Shown in pieces: positions 42,070 to 54,479 of a DNA stretch of 64,000 nt (positions within the stretch are counted from its first letter, which is position 1; each line of letters opens with the position of its first letter). Source of the stretch: Prosapia bicincta (taxonomy: Eukaryota > Arthropoda > Insecta > Hemiptera > Cercopidae); assembly GCA_036971475.1 (NCBI GenBank), contig JBAIZL010000004.1:63241253-63305252 (forward strand), read 5' to 3'. The notes under the pieces were generated by a model. That model searched no databases, was not told the origin of the DNA, and worked only from the letters and a program-made list of their open reading frames with translations. The position numbers were made by a program, and so were the translations under genes.

Positions 42070-42423
42070 GTCAAAGAAACGTATTTATTAAGAATTTATC
42101 AAGGTTTTGAAGACTTAATTGTCGTATTCATTGAGGCACACAAGTATAACAGACAGAATAACCATCTACATTATACAAACTCTCAACAAAATTACAATAA
42201 ATTAAAAGCTTTACAAAGAGTTTATAATAGAAATAAATTAACAAAACAAGAACACAATAAATTAATAATTAGTACATGCTTATTATCATTGGCTATCATG
42301 TTTTATAGTGTTTTTAATTATTTAATTTATTTGTGTTGTTTTCCTAATTTAATTATAATAACAACCCTTTATATTGTTAATGATATATGTTCATTTTGTT
42401 GTAAAGTTTTAAGATGTAGATGT
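42070..42423 (+). pseudogene. Unrecognised open frame upstream of a hammerhead-like motif
   Basis: 118 codons are open between TGA 42067 and TAA 42424, without an early ATG. The reading is polar at first (NKLKALQRVYNRNKLTKQEH) and then strongly hydrophobic (LLSLAIMFYSVFNYLIYLCC and LIIITTLYIV), ending CCKVLRCRC. It resembles a protein with one or two membrane segments. No family was recognised. The hammerhead-like motif at 42447-42485 follows within 25 bases, so the frame may belong to the same element. A chance open frame in AT-rich DNA cannot be excluded. Confidence 0.25.
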
Positions 42424-42446
42424 TAATGCTGTCAATTATATTTGTA

Positions 42447-42485
42447 GGCCTGAATGAAGGTGACAATTTAGTCGACGAAACTTTG
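42447..42485 (+). ncRNA. Decayed hammerhead-like motif, family B relative
   Basis: CCTGAATGAAGGTGAC, loop AATTTA, GTCGAC, GAAAC resembles the 8.7-kb motif (CTGAGGAT, GACGAC, AAATTA, GTCGTT, GAAAC), but the core carries extra bases and stems I and III are unclear. Confidence 0.4.
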
Positions 42486-42489
42486 CCAG

Positions 42490-44137
42490 TTTCATAATAA
42501 ATACATTTCTTAGACTAGATAAGATAGGGTAACATATAATACTCAACATCTCAGAACAATTAATAGAGTCCTTTATTACCAGTTTATGGATTGCACGAAT
42601 TTGCGGGATTGAGTACTGCGACGCGCCCGCTGACAGGGAAAAATAGCCGTGTGTAAAACGAAACATCAAGCTCGGTACGAGTATTCCCTCAAGTTAAAAT
42701 ATGGTCATATAGAACATATTTGTACGCGACATTAATGGATTTGGCTTCTTTACTAGTATATGTTTGTGAAAATATGTAAATAAAAAAAGAATTTACATAA
42801 AATCTTAGAACTGTTCAAGAGTTCTTTTTTTTAATAAATCCTTTTCCTCTTAGTGAAAAATGGGCTGGATTTTCTTCCATCCAGTGCTGAAAGTTATTTG
42901 AAGTGTTATTCTCTCCTGGCTGTTATATTATGTACAATTATAGCAAGTTGGTTATTTTTAGTTTATTTATTTTGCATGATAGCTTCATACGTATGATGAT
43001 TAGCTAAAAGAGATGATTCTTGTTTCACATAAGATTTTCTGTACACACACTTTCTAAAATTGTTTACACAAAAAAGTCTTTTCTTTGAACTTAAAAGTTA
43101 TACAGTGGTAGTATCCGTGCGTACTAACTACGCAGCCCAGTATTGTGTCGTTGATTAGGGTTTGGCTAATGCTATTACTCTCCCCTTCCTGTATGCAGAT
43201 TAAGTAGGAAGGGACTTCCGCTTCAGTTGAGAGTGCCGACAATTCAACTGATTTATACAGTGCTGTTTAACTTATTGACCGGGCCTAACATTTGAATTTC
43301 CACTAAAGGTTATGCACTCTAATGGATATAGTATAGAACGACTATAATCATTTGTATAATTATGCACATCTGGTATTGAGTGACAATAAGTAGTTTATTG
43401 ATTCTACATATAGTTTATTGAAAAATATATATTTAAAAATTTTAAGATCAAGTTGAAAGGCAAGCACAAAGAAATCTTTATAAATGCAAAATAATTATTA
43501 AGCGTCGTAAGTATCTAGAATTCTTGTGTTTCACCTATTTCTTACTGATGCTTCTCATAGAATTTTGATGAATTGGAACATTCAGTTTACTCAAATGTAA
43601 GCTTAGAATATTCCCGCTAGACTGTGTATATATCTTAGACGCGTTTCTGCCATTCCCAAAGTTTTTTATATAATTATCTGTTAACTAGATTAGGATAATA
43701 TCTATCATTTAATAATTAGGTTTACTTTTTGTTCTATATTTATATAACTAAAGGAATTCTGATTCCAATTCATGCTCCAAATCGTGTCTAGTGGAAGATA
43801 TTTATCTAAATAAAATGAAGAAAAGAATGACATTATTTCCCCGGGGAACACATTTCTGGTTTTAAAGAAACCCGTTAATAATGTAATAATTATAAATCAA
43901 TCTCTATTTTGAATTTCAAATACCAATTATACCCTCAGAGAATATGGCTAGCTCAGGATATTAATATTCTAAAGATGATATGTACATAATAGAAACGTAC
44001 CCAATAGAACAGTTAGTATTTTAAATTGTATTGTGTCTGGTAAATGACACGAAACATCAAAAGCTCAAAAACAGACCTTTAATAAGACACTTCAATAATA
44101 GGCCTAACGAAAAATGCACAGTCAATAGAACATAATC
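42490..44137. other. AT-rich non-coding stretch
   Basis: No supported feature. The open frames at 42436-42669 and 43054-43242 (minus) are unrecognised. Confidence 0.5.
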
Positions 44138-44143
44138 ATTATG
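44138..44143. repeat. 6-bp TSD (ATTATG), left
   Basis: ATTATG directly precedes the left AG terminus and recurs directly after the right CT terminus at 45934-45939. Confidence 0.75.
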
Positions 44144-44590
44144 AGTAGAGAAGGCGTTGGGGTAGACGGCTCGCTTGGGAGTGAACCAATAGGAAAGCCA
44201 GATTTGCTACCCCACTCCTTTCCAAGATTTCGGCGCCCATATGGCGGGAACAAGATGGCGGCGCCCATAAGCGCAGGAACAAGATGGCGGCGACAATTTG
44301 GCAGGAACAAGATGGCGTCTCGCTCTAGTGTCCTAACCTAAGAAAAACCGTTGTATGTGTATGTTGGTTCGATGAGGGGTGAGGTCGCCCCAAGGGTTGT
44401 TTTAAATAATATATAAAATTGCCTAAAACGATCGGTTAGATCAAACGACCAACGTTTCAACTAAACAACTGTTTTACGCTAAGTTTAATCGACCAACATA
44501 CGTGAAGTTCAAACGAACAACATTTACACCAAGTTCAAATAGTCAACAGTCTGCGCGGGAATCGGCCTATCACATTGCAGGCGCTCGGTA
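44144..44590 (+). repeat. Left terminal inverted repeat, 447 bp
   Basis: Pairs with 45464-45933. It contains three imperfect units of about 28 bp around GGAACAAGATGGCGG (44228-44315), and a second set of about 25-bp units with AAGTTYAA (44480-44550). Confidence 0.85.
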
Positions 44591-45463
44591 GGCTTACGCC
44601 TGACGGACACGCAACACACGGACGCGTTGCTGCAGGCGCACCCACAGGAGGGAGATGTGTGAAGAGTATGAATATCAGTACACCAAACTCTATGTCTGTT
44701 TACAGGTGTACCGAATAACAAGGTTGATTCTCTGTAACGCCTAATACTGTGTGTGTAGCAAATATACAAGTTTATTGTTATCTAGGCACTTGCATTCCTA
44801 ACCGTTATGTGTAGAGGTGATATAAAAATAACACCAATATCTCTTAGCATAAGGTTAGTCTCGAAGCTCCTGCATGCTCTGTCGTGGGTAATTACTAGGT
44901 TTTATAAAGGGAAAAACAACGAACAAGCTACAACCTGTACCTGGTCAGACCTACACATCCCTACGGAAAAAGGTGTTGCAAATACACCCCTCAGAGGCGC
45001 GGACCTCGGATACCTCCCTACATAAAAAAAAGACTGACCTCTTGTATCATTTTAACCTCAACTACCTAAACTGATGACCACAAACCCGTCATGATCAATG
45101 TTATCTCGTATGGGGTAGTCGTCAAAAAGAAAGTGCAACCCCGCCACTTCCCCTACCCTTAAGATATCGATATTGCACTGATATCTGGAACATTCGAAAA
45201 AATTAGTCAAGACACTACTAGTAACTCATGCTGAGGAGGAATGGTTACTATCCTCAGTAAACATAGAAAATGGTTCTCTATGGAAACTATATCGCAAGAT
45301 AACAAAATGCCACGTAATCCACGCTAGACCAGCATGATATGGGTTGAGGTCTGAGTGACCTAGGGCTCTGCAATATGGTGTTACTGTACTTTGTGCCTAC
45401 CAGTGCCTGACTGACTCACAGATGTCAGGATCACACCGTCAGGTGTTCGACGAGCTCTGGACT
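44591..45463. other. Interior of the TIR element
   Basis: 873 bases with no recognisable transposase, integrase or polymerase. Open frames at 44524-44769 (minus) and 44807-45025 (plus) are short and unrecognised. Confidence 0.5.
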
Positions 45464-45933
45464 TACCGAGCGCCTGCAATGTGATAGGCCGATTCCCGCG
45501 CAGACTGTTGACTATTTGAAATTGGCGCGTTCGTTTGAACTTGGACTATGTTGTTCGTTTGAACGTCGCGTATGTTGGTCGATTAAACTTAGCGTGAGAC
45601 AGTTGTTTAGTTGAAACGTTGGTCATTTGATCTAACCGATCGTTTTTAGGCAATTTTATATATTATTTAAAAAAAACCCTTGGGCCGACCTCCCCCCCCC
45701 CTCATCGAACCAACATACACATACAACGGTTTTCCTTATGTTAGGACACTAGATCGAGACGCCATCTTTTTCCCGCCAAATGGGAGCCGCAATCTTGTTC
45801 CCGCGCTTATGGGCACCCCCATCTTGTTCTCGCCATATGGGCGCCGCTATCTTGGAAAGGGGTGGGGTCGCAAATCTGGCTTTCCTATTGGTTCCCTCCC
45901 AAGCGAGCCGTCTACCCCAACGCCTTCTCTACT
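45464..45933 (-). repeat. Right terminal inverted repeat, 470 bp
   Basis: Reverse complement of 44144-44590 with scattered substitutions and small indels, including a longer C run near 45690-45702. An open frame at 45680-45988 runs through it and out of the element, so it is not a gene. Confidence 0.85.
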
Positions 45934-45939
45934 ATTATG
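45934..45939. repeat. 6-bp TSD (ATTATG), right
   Basis: Exact copy of 44138-44143. Confidence 0.75.
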
Positions 45940-46757
45940 GTTTAGTAATATAACTCGCACTAAAAGTACTTCCGATTCAACTCGCTAAATATAAATGAAA
46001 ACCCAATCTCTGTATGACCGTTTCAATGACCAATAAGTATTTTCTCAAATTATTGTTTGCCAAAAAATACTAATTTTGTGCATTCCATGTTCTCTTGTAG
46101 AACGTTAATGCTACATATTTTATTAACACTCGAACTGATTAACTGTAAAGTTAAGTTTGCAATTGTCGACTAAAGCATGTTTTGAAATAAATTTTTTCTA
46201 TAAGAAATATGGTTTAAGTTTTTCCTTCCATTCTATAAAAATTACTTTAAGTGTGTTCTTTTTCAACATATATAAGAAAAATCAAAAAAAAATGTAATGT
46301 CCTACACATTACACCAAACCGAATAAAGCAGGTTCGTCCCTAAAAAAGTAGTATATTGTCAGCAAGTACGTGAAAACGAAGTAAACGCTTGTACATCACC
46401 TGGAACCACTGATCCAACATAAAAAAGTTAAAATAACTACTTGTTCACATTACTTTGGACTGTATACAAACTAATCGTTATGGAAAAGGTTAAATAATTC
46501 TTTCTAGGGCTTGATGAATAGGATTTGTCTATAAATGCAACATAAAACTCTTAAATATATAATTACCAATACCAATTTTAGGTTTTATAGAGATTTTAAT
46601 TAGTTAGCGTTCAAAAGCTGGTTCTAAAAATTACATCAATGTTTATTTGTTAAACATGAATCTACAATTGTTCAATTGGATTATTTCCCCGTTGTGATTC
46701 CAAATATTTAAAGCCAATAACCGTAAATGATATTAAATTGCAAATTATGTAAATAAA
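45940..46757. other. AT-rich non-coding stretch
   Basis: No supported feature. Confidence 0.55.
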
Positions 46758-46777
46758 TACACACACACACACACACA

Positions 46778-46840
<63 letters not shown>
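46758..46840. repeat. (CA)n(TA)n compound microsatellite
   Basis: CA to about 46779 then TA to 46840. Confidence 0.95.
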
Positions 46841-46843
<3 letters not shown>

Positions 46844-46922
46844 TTAAAAGTAATCTTGTTTTTGAAATATTTTTAATTTATTAACTATATTACAAGAAAA
46901 CATGACACCACATTTAATATTT

Positions 46923-46949
46923 TAATATATATATTATTATTATATATAT

Positions 46950-47011
<62 letters not shown>
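46923..47011. repeat. (TA)n microsatellite, interrupted
   Basis: Mostly TA with ATT interruptions at the left, followed by a short GATATA run to about 47041. Confidence 0.9.
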
Positions 47012-47013
<2 letters not shown>

Positions 47014-47041
47014 TTCTATATAGATAGATATAGATATAGAT

Positions 47042-50000
47042 ACAACAAATTTATTTTAGGATGTTTTATAATATCTAAAGATATTCAACTAAAATCTAAG
47101 ACTCGTAAGCATCCACTCTAAATTGTAATATTTAGAGTATTCAAGAAACCGAAAAAATGATTCGTATGGTGTAGGTATGTAATGTAGGTGTACACTAAGA
47201 GTATTGTACTATATAATAGCTTATTTTGATAATCCCTTAAATATAAAAATACTAAACTAAGTACCAGCAAATAATCTATTTTTATGTAGCTTCATCAATT
47301 TAATAAAGGCGTGCTTTTATTTTAATACATAATTGTTTCTTTTTATAGGTTCATATTAAAAGAATCCTGTAAATATTTATGCTTTAGTCCACTTTACTAA
47401 ATAAAAAATAAGTGTATGTGAATTTGAATCCTATTGTATTAAGGTCGCAAATAATACGTTTCCGATTATTAAATCACTGCATGCCTAAATCATCCACTTA
47501 TGGAACACCTATTATATAACAAATGCACCTGACGGAATTAAAAACATATCACAAAATATTTCTTCTGTTATTTCCATTCTTATTTCAACTATAGATTTTA
47601 AAACGAAACCATCATCAATATTTCAACTCGCTATAAAGCGAAACAGATAACTGTTTCGGTTCACTTTTAATTTCAATTTCTCACTACACCGTCACTTACT
47701 CTCTCACACACACACAAACACACACACACACACGTACACACAAATACATCGGCAACCGCACACATCATAGTATATTGGTTAAAATACAAAATCTGAATAA
47801 ATACACACGGTATAATTTATTAAATAAGTAAAAGCATCAATAACCTTATGGTTTTATACCTACTGCAGTACAACTAGCATAAACAGAATTCCAAACTAAA
47901 TTGGTTCAATTAGGCGAGTTGTGTTTCTTGTACGCTATTAAAATTCTAATACACCTATAAAATAAACCAATATTTGTCATCTTTCAAAACCAGTTACACA
48001 TTTTAATAAAACCTAAATCTTTTAATGTTTTAACGGACAAAAAATTAGGCGCGGTGCTCTAAGTTAGAACAAACTGTCGACCTATAATTTCTCTCATTCC
48101 TGTACATACCACTAAAGAAAGTGTAACAATAAACTGTAAATGTACGTGATTCGGAAGAGACGGTGAGATTTGCATAATGAAGGGTGGGAGTGGGGTGTGT
48201 TGTAATCCTGCAACAGATGTTGCTGGCCGCTTTACCCCTCTGCACGTAGCGCCTGTAGGCGTCTTATTAAGATAATCATTCATAAATCTCACCCCTTCTA
48301 TATTCTATTTAATTTTTTTTTTCTAAAAGGCAGCAATATATTACGTTATTGTTATTATATATAAAGTTTACTGTTCGCAATATAGGCCTAATGGATGTTT
48401 TGAGTTGTACTAAATTGAGAAAGTATTTTTTTTTTGCGGTTGGAAGTATTAAAATAACGAAAGTTTTCCTGCAGTCAAGCCCTGTTACAAATGCCAAATT
48501 GCCTGAACCGAGCTAAATATTGTTACTATCCCCCTCTAAATTTAATAGGAAAATAAAATGTTGGTAATTATATATTTATATACCCATATTATTTTCTTAT
48601 TAGTAAAGGTGAATATCCCACTTTAAATGTAATAAATTGTGAGGAACGGAACCTTGAAATGTATCAAACTTGAAAATTGATTAAAGCTTCTCCTAAAGTG
48701 TTTACACTTATTTAGTAAATAATATCCGGTAAAACTTTATTTCAACTTTATCTTTCCTCCACCTCTGTATTCCCTTTTTTCAGTGTTTTTTTTATTTACT
48801 TCAGTTTATTATCACGGTCTTTCAGAATGATTGTATTTCACTAACATCAAGAAGTGGAATAACATCCAGACTCCTTTCCCCATAACATGTCCTTGTCTTA
48901 TTTATGTTTGTATTCCACATTCAAAATCTCCTTCCTCCATATCAGATTCTACTTTTTACGCCTCCAATATTTAAGCTTTCACAATAATCTTAGATAGTAC
49001 TTACGTAAACGTAATGATTAAATAATCGTCTTTAAAATCTAATAATTGTTGTTTACTTCTTCACATTATCCTTTTCTGCTTATACAAAGACTTTTCGTAA
49101 ACTTAATATTTGGTCCTACTCTATGTGAATGATAAAAATATATTTTCTCACACTAATATAACCCTATATTTTTAAAAAAAAGTTGTAGAATAAATGTAAA
49201 ACTATGTAGAAGGAATCTTATCGAAACCTCTGTTCTGACCCCAAGACGCAGAGTACTATAGTTACTGGTTCATTCAATAGGTGCGCTGGTAACACGAAAC
49301 GAAACGCAGATAGTCAGTACTTGCGAAAGCATTTGTAGGGGATGTCGCTTCCCCGCCCTGCGTGTTCTTATAAAAACGTGTTTTATCTGTGCAACCTGAG
49401 TTTATCTGTGTGCTATAGTTTTATGTATTGAAGTGTAGTTCTTTTCGCGCTACGTAATTCATACGGTTATTAACCATTGATTTCGTAATAATAGTAGGAT
49501 GTTGGAATTTGTGTAGTTGTAATTCAATTGTATATAATAATTATTTCAAACAAAACAAAAACTAAGACACTTTAAAATTTGAAAATAGAAGGTTTTGTTA
49601 CAAGAAAATAATATTGTAAATAAATAAGGCTTAGGCTCGTTAAACACATTAAAACATTAAAGAATATCCATACTTGAAATTCATATTTTTTATTTAATTA
49701 GTTAACCAATCAATTAGAAAATACTAAGTTTTTTATGCTTTTCATTTATGTAAATAATTGTTTTCCGCAAATGGAAGCCAAATTAATTATATTCCCATAA
49801 ATTAGTTTAGTATTAGTTTCTTTTAAAAATTTAATTTACGTTTCTTAGAATTTTCTTTTGCTGAAATAAATGGTTAACATAATTTATGTTTACATCTTTT
49901 TTAAATAATGAATTTAATAGAATCTTCTACGACTCTACCATTTAAAATTGGACATGTAATAAAATGCAAGTTGAAATAAAATACTTAGCGTTTTAGTCTA

Positions 50001-50908
50001 ACTAAACCAAACATAAATATCAAGTACTAAAATGAATTTATTTTAGGAGAGTGGTTATCTATTTATACACTAATTATAATGCTTTACATAAACCAATATT
50101 TAATCATTGATTATTTTTCTAGTAAAATATTGTTAAACGTTTTTTATATACAAACTGTTTCAGTTTCTTATCTCTAAATTGCAGTAGGCTATGTTTCATT
50201 GTTTCACTGAGACTTTTTTTAAGAGGTTTTCAAGAAATAATTTCACTAAAACGATTCCATATAGAGTGGTAGCGAATTACGGGCTAATGTAGTGTACGTA
50301 AAAAACTATAATAGTAGTACAAAAGCTATTTAATATAATTGCATATAGTTTTGGTGCCATAATCTAATTTTGTTCTTACTTTCTCAAGTGAACGTTTAAT
50401 AGAGAGAATTTTTATTCCCACATATGTCTACAGTTACTTAGTATAAATAAACTTCCATCTTTTCTGATTCAGTTTCAATGAAGCACGACAATATAAATAA
50501 TGCACGAAACAAGTGACACAGAGTGCGTTATATAGTTCAAAGTGGTGCATTTAGTTTCAAACGAATTATATGAACATGATGCGGGTCATTCTAAACTGTG
50601 AGGCATAGAAGCATACAATAATTTTTCACTTAGTTATCTCTAATATAGGCATTAATGTCTACTGAACAAAACATAAAGATTAGCCAAATTAAATCATGAA
50701 TTTGTAAAACTAAATAAAAATAACCACTTTATTTATTATTAAACAGCATCCATCATGATAGGTGACTAAATAACAACAGACAAATCATGATATAAATTAG
50801 AAATAATTATTCCTGTTTTTTAAACCATTCTTTTATAATCATACACATGCTTAGAGATAAACTTTAATATACCTATGTATGATATAAGGAAAAGAAGTAA
50901 ACAAACCA
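47042..50908. other. AT-rich non-coding stretch with weak promoter-like patch
   Basis: An imperfect CA run lies at about 47701-47745. GC-richer patches lie near 48050-48260 (minus-strand open frames of 66 and 77 residues, unrecognised) and 49230-49460. No gene is supported. Confidence 0.45.
49369..49376 (+). promoter_or_regulatory. Possible TATA box
   Basis: TATAAAAA sits in a locally GC-richer patch. It could serve a plus-strand start some 25-35 bases downstream, and a signal-peptide exon lies 2.9 kb further on. In DNA this AT-rich such matches are expected by chance. Confidence 0.15.
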
Positions 50909-50997
50909 ATACACACACACACACATGCAACATTGTTTTCTTGTAATCATTTATCAATTTTACTATATGTACTTAAACTAGAATCTTGATTGGGTTT

Positions 50998-51044
50998 ATG
51001 CGAGTTAACTTTTGAAGATTGGTAGTTTCTTCATTGTCGAGCAT
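50998..51044 (-). ncRNA. Hammerhead-like motif, family D, left arm
   Basis: Minus strand: stem I AUGC, decayed core UCGACAA, one U, stem II GAAGA/UCUUC, AAA in place of GAA, stem III AGUUAACU, C17, GCAU closing stem I. Stems are perfect, but the core and G12 are changed, so activity is unlikely. Confidence 0.5.
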
Positions 51045-51075
51045 CAACTGAAATGTTCACTTGTAGTTCAGTTGT

Positions 51076-51121
51076 TGCTCGACAATGAAGATACTATCAA
51101 TCAATAAAAGTTAACTCGCAT
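51076..51121 (+). ncRNA. Hammerhead-like motif, family D, right arm
   Basis: TGC, core TCGACAAT, then a disrupted stem II, AAA, stem III AGTTAACT, C, GCAT. Recognisable only by its similarity to the left arm and to 40.9 kb. Confidence 0.4.
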
Positions 51122-51185
51122 AAATTTCAAGTAAAATTTTTTTTAAGTATACGTTTATAGTGAAAGATATATGTATATATATACA

Positions 51186-51509
51186 TTTTTTTCTCATCGT
51201 AACTATCAGGAGGTAGAGTATAAATACTTACTCAGTTTTATAGCATTTATATTGATAATGATGGCATAAAATTTAATAAGGGAATTCGGTATGAGAATGA
51301 GTGTGAATACCAATATAAGTGTTTAATATAAAATCATGCTACCTTGAAGATCTATGTCAGTCATATGTTTTGCAATTAAATAATAATATCGTATCAAAAT
51401 ATGTAATTACTTTTATTATAATATTTGATGTTTCTTAACTGACTTTTTTGGCAAATATTTCTTGCGGGAAGCGGTTTATTTATTTTATTGGGTAATTCAG
51501 CTGTCTATT

Positions 51510-51513
<4 letters not shown>
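51186..51513. other. AT-rich non-coding stretch
   Basis: No supported feature. Confidence 0.5.
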
Positions 51514-51910
<397 letters not shown>

Positions 51911-52272
51911 AGCATCCAAATCATTCGTTTGCAGACTAAGAATATTATAATATGTCCTTCACTATTAAGGAAATTTACTAAAGCCTATCTGTTTTTTGTG
52001 TTATATTCAATCCGTGTGTTTCATATAATCATTGTTGTGGTCAATGATTCGTCTATCCAGCCGGCAACTTCAACAGCCTAGTACCAAACGTATGTTGAAC
52101 GTAACGAAACAGTCTACACCCACATTTTTTGATTGTTTTTTTATGTGTGTACTTGGGTTGTAAATATTTTGATGACAAACACTTTGTATTTCAAACCATT
52201 GTGTGCATCGCCAATCTATAACGTTGTGTATTTCGGTCTTGTGTTAGTTTATTACTGCTTACCACAAAAACA
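51911..52272. other. Possible promoter and 5' leader region
   Basis: Less AT-rich than its surroundings and directly upstream of the signal-peptide exon. No clear TATA box or initiator was identified. Confidence 0.3.
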
Positions 52273-52339
52273 ATGGAGGTCCATGTTTTATTTATGGTGT
52301 TAACATTGGCGCTGGCTAAACATCAACGTGCAATTAAAG
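52273..52339 (+). CDS. Likely first coding exon of a secreted or surface protein
   Basis: ATG in a favourable context (AAACAATGG) opens 22 codons plus one base, followed by GGTAAGT, a strong splice donor (GT at 52340). Unspliced, the frame stops two codons later at TAG. The peptide starts MEVHVLFMVLTLALAKHQ: a short N-region, an 11-residue hydrophobic core and a likely cleavage after ALA. A phase-1 intron just behind a signal peptide is typical of secreted and immunoglobulin-type surface proteins. No downstream exon was identified, so the rest of the window may be one long intron. The product is unknown. Confidence 0.5.
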
Positions 52340-54479
52340 GTAAGTAGTTAAATACATTTTATTGCAAAAAATAGCTTTTTAAATGCCTCCTAAGAAAAAA
52401 AAGTATATTCATTTATATTATTTCACCTTTTTTTAATCTATAAAGATTAGGAGTAAATATACAGTAAATATACCGTCAAAATAAAATAATTATAATTAGG
52501 TTATACTGATATATTTTACTTTTGTTTATATTTACAGCTATATTTTACAGCTTCTAAAGCTTTGAATATTTTGGAAATAATTGTAGTTTATACCTAATGA
52601 TATGTGAAAAATCATTACTAGGTTTCGTAACTCAACAAAATATTTAAAATATATATCAAGGTTATTGCTTTGTATATCTATTACATTTTCATAGTGAAAT
52701 TCATGAAGTTTGTGCCAAAACGAAAACCTGTAATGGATATTGTACATGATATTGAAATCCAGTGAATAATGTTGTAATAAATATTCTTTCTGTTACCGCA
52801 TTTTATAAACACTCTTTTACCTATATCTAAAGAAAATATTGTTGGTATCTAAATATCAAAACCGGTATATGCTAATTTTTATTTTAAATTATAGAGTGAA
52901 ATTACATTTTTAAATTTTTTAAAGATATTTAAGATATATGTTTTTTGAAATCTTTTTTAAAAATGTTTATAGTCTTAAGGCAGACAAATTCGTTCTACTG
53001 GTAACATTTTTTTTGTAAAACATCTGTGATAACTAATAACCATATAGTTAGTGCATAGATAAAACCCTTTTTTTCAAAGCTCTAGCAAATAGAAAACAAA
53101 ATAATTGTAGCTCTTGAAAACTCTTTATCATTTCCCTAGGCATGGAAAGTCAGATACGTGTTAAGATTGCATGTAACCTTGCCAAGTGTTGATGGATCAC
53201 TCAATAGAGATATACTTATAGCACCCAGTAGAGTTACTTTTGCCCCTTGTTAAATATACATATTCTTTTATAATAGCTATAAAATCTCTAAGTTCCTTAG
53301 CAAACATAAGAATTAATTACTTTATATACGGATAGTCTTAAGTTATCTATTTAGGTATATGCCTTTGCCTTGTCCACTGTTCTCAAAGTCGAGTTTGTAT
53401 CATAACTACTTTAAACGTTACAAGTAAATGTACTAAAATTAGGGGAATATTATTTAAATATAAATTATTATCTTCTATATATTTTCCAATATACACTCTA
53501 ATTAAAAGAAGGGCCTGCTTTTAAAACATGTATAGACAGTTGCCTAAATTTATGTTAGTTTATTTCTAAAAGTTTTTTTATTTGTAAAGCACTATATATA
53601 TATATATATATATATATATTGATACGAATAATTTTCTGTGAATATAATTATGTGAAAAACGTCAATCAAATAAAGTTGAAAACATCTTCGATTTAAAATA
53701 TAGATCCATTATATGCATGTGTTTTGTTTACGCGTAAAAGCAGTTTATGAACTATTAATGAGGCCCTCAGAACAGCATTAACCATGTGAGGGTATGTTTC
53801 GTATGAGCTACAAAGGCACACCTAATCTCACCTATCCGTAGACTGTGTTTACAGATGTTTTGGCTCTAAGTGTTAGTAGCATCACGATACATGCCCATTT
53901 ATACAACCCTTAATCTGAATGTCTGGAACAATACCTACACCTCGTTGCTCAACCACATGAGTAATGATCATTATAAAACTATTTTGTTATTGTCCTTTTA
54001 CCATAGTAACAGAAACAAGTCATTTCGTTTATACTTAACTTCAATAGAAATATATTTTCTCTTTAATCATCCATAAATGTGTATCATAATTCATTGTCAA
54101 ATTCTTCTATGTATTTTCTACTCTCCAACAAGTATTCCAACCAAAAATTACTTAGGTTTTTAAATACGTATATAAAATATTTAAAATAATTACTAGTTTA
54201 CTAAATTCGTGATACAAAGAAATAGAAGGATAAAGAGAGGTAGTTTATTGTTTAGACAGAGATTGAGTTTTAATAATTAATCAATATTTTTTTTTTTAAT
54301 TCTACTTTTATTCAATTCTGACAGATGAGGTATTGTCACCTACTATTGTCACCTAAAAATGCCTGAGTGTATTGAGCTATTTACAGATTATCCCATATGC
54401 ACAGATATATGGATTGCTTGCAATAGGATCATTTGGTTTTTTTTTTATTTATAAATAGGTGTGACTAAAAAGTAAAATA
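52340..54479. other. AT-rich stretch, possible intron
   Basis: Starts with a GTAAGT donor. A (TA)n run lies at about 53592-53619. The open frame at 53870-54076 is unrecognised. No exon with both splice sites could be supported. Confidence 0.4.

Larger units (their letters stand above)
44144..45933. mobile_element. Polinton/Maverick-like non-autonomous element, 1.79 kb
   Basis: Long imperfect terminal inverted repeats (44144-44590 and 45464-45933) begin AGTAGAGAAGGCGTTGGGG and end with its complement. The termini are 5'-AG and CT-3' and the target duplication is 6 bp. Polintons (Mavericks) are known for long inverted repeats, AG termini and 6-bp duplications. Full Polintons are 15-20 kb with a protein-primed DNA polymerase and integrase. 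Only 873 bases lie between these repeats and no such gene is seen, so this would be a deletion derivative moved in trans. The element is clearly GC-richer than its surroundings. Other cut-and-paste families with 6-7-bp duplications remain possible. Confidence 0.65.
50909..51185. mobile_element. Inverted pair of family D hammerhead units
   Basis: Two diverged family D units lie tail-out around a centre near 51060. On the minus strand the left unit has the motif, the tail AAGTACATATAGT, ATTACAAGAAAACAATG and TTGCAT, then a TG run. On the plus strand the right unit has the motif, AAGTATACGTTTATAGTGAAAG, then TATATA. The tail matches 40939-41010. No target duplication could be read because both ends are simple repeats. 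Confidence 0.6.

Noticed and set aside
44141..44341. Open frames in the long inverted repeats (44141-44341, 44122-44310, 45680-45988)
   Set aside because: They appear on both strands of the same TIR and one crosses the element boundary, so they follow from the repeat and not from a gene.
48045..48292. Overlapping minus-strand open frames of 66 and 77 residues in a GC-richer patch
   Set aside because: No domain, no splice context, and two frames open in the same place; composition explains them.
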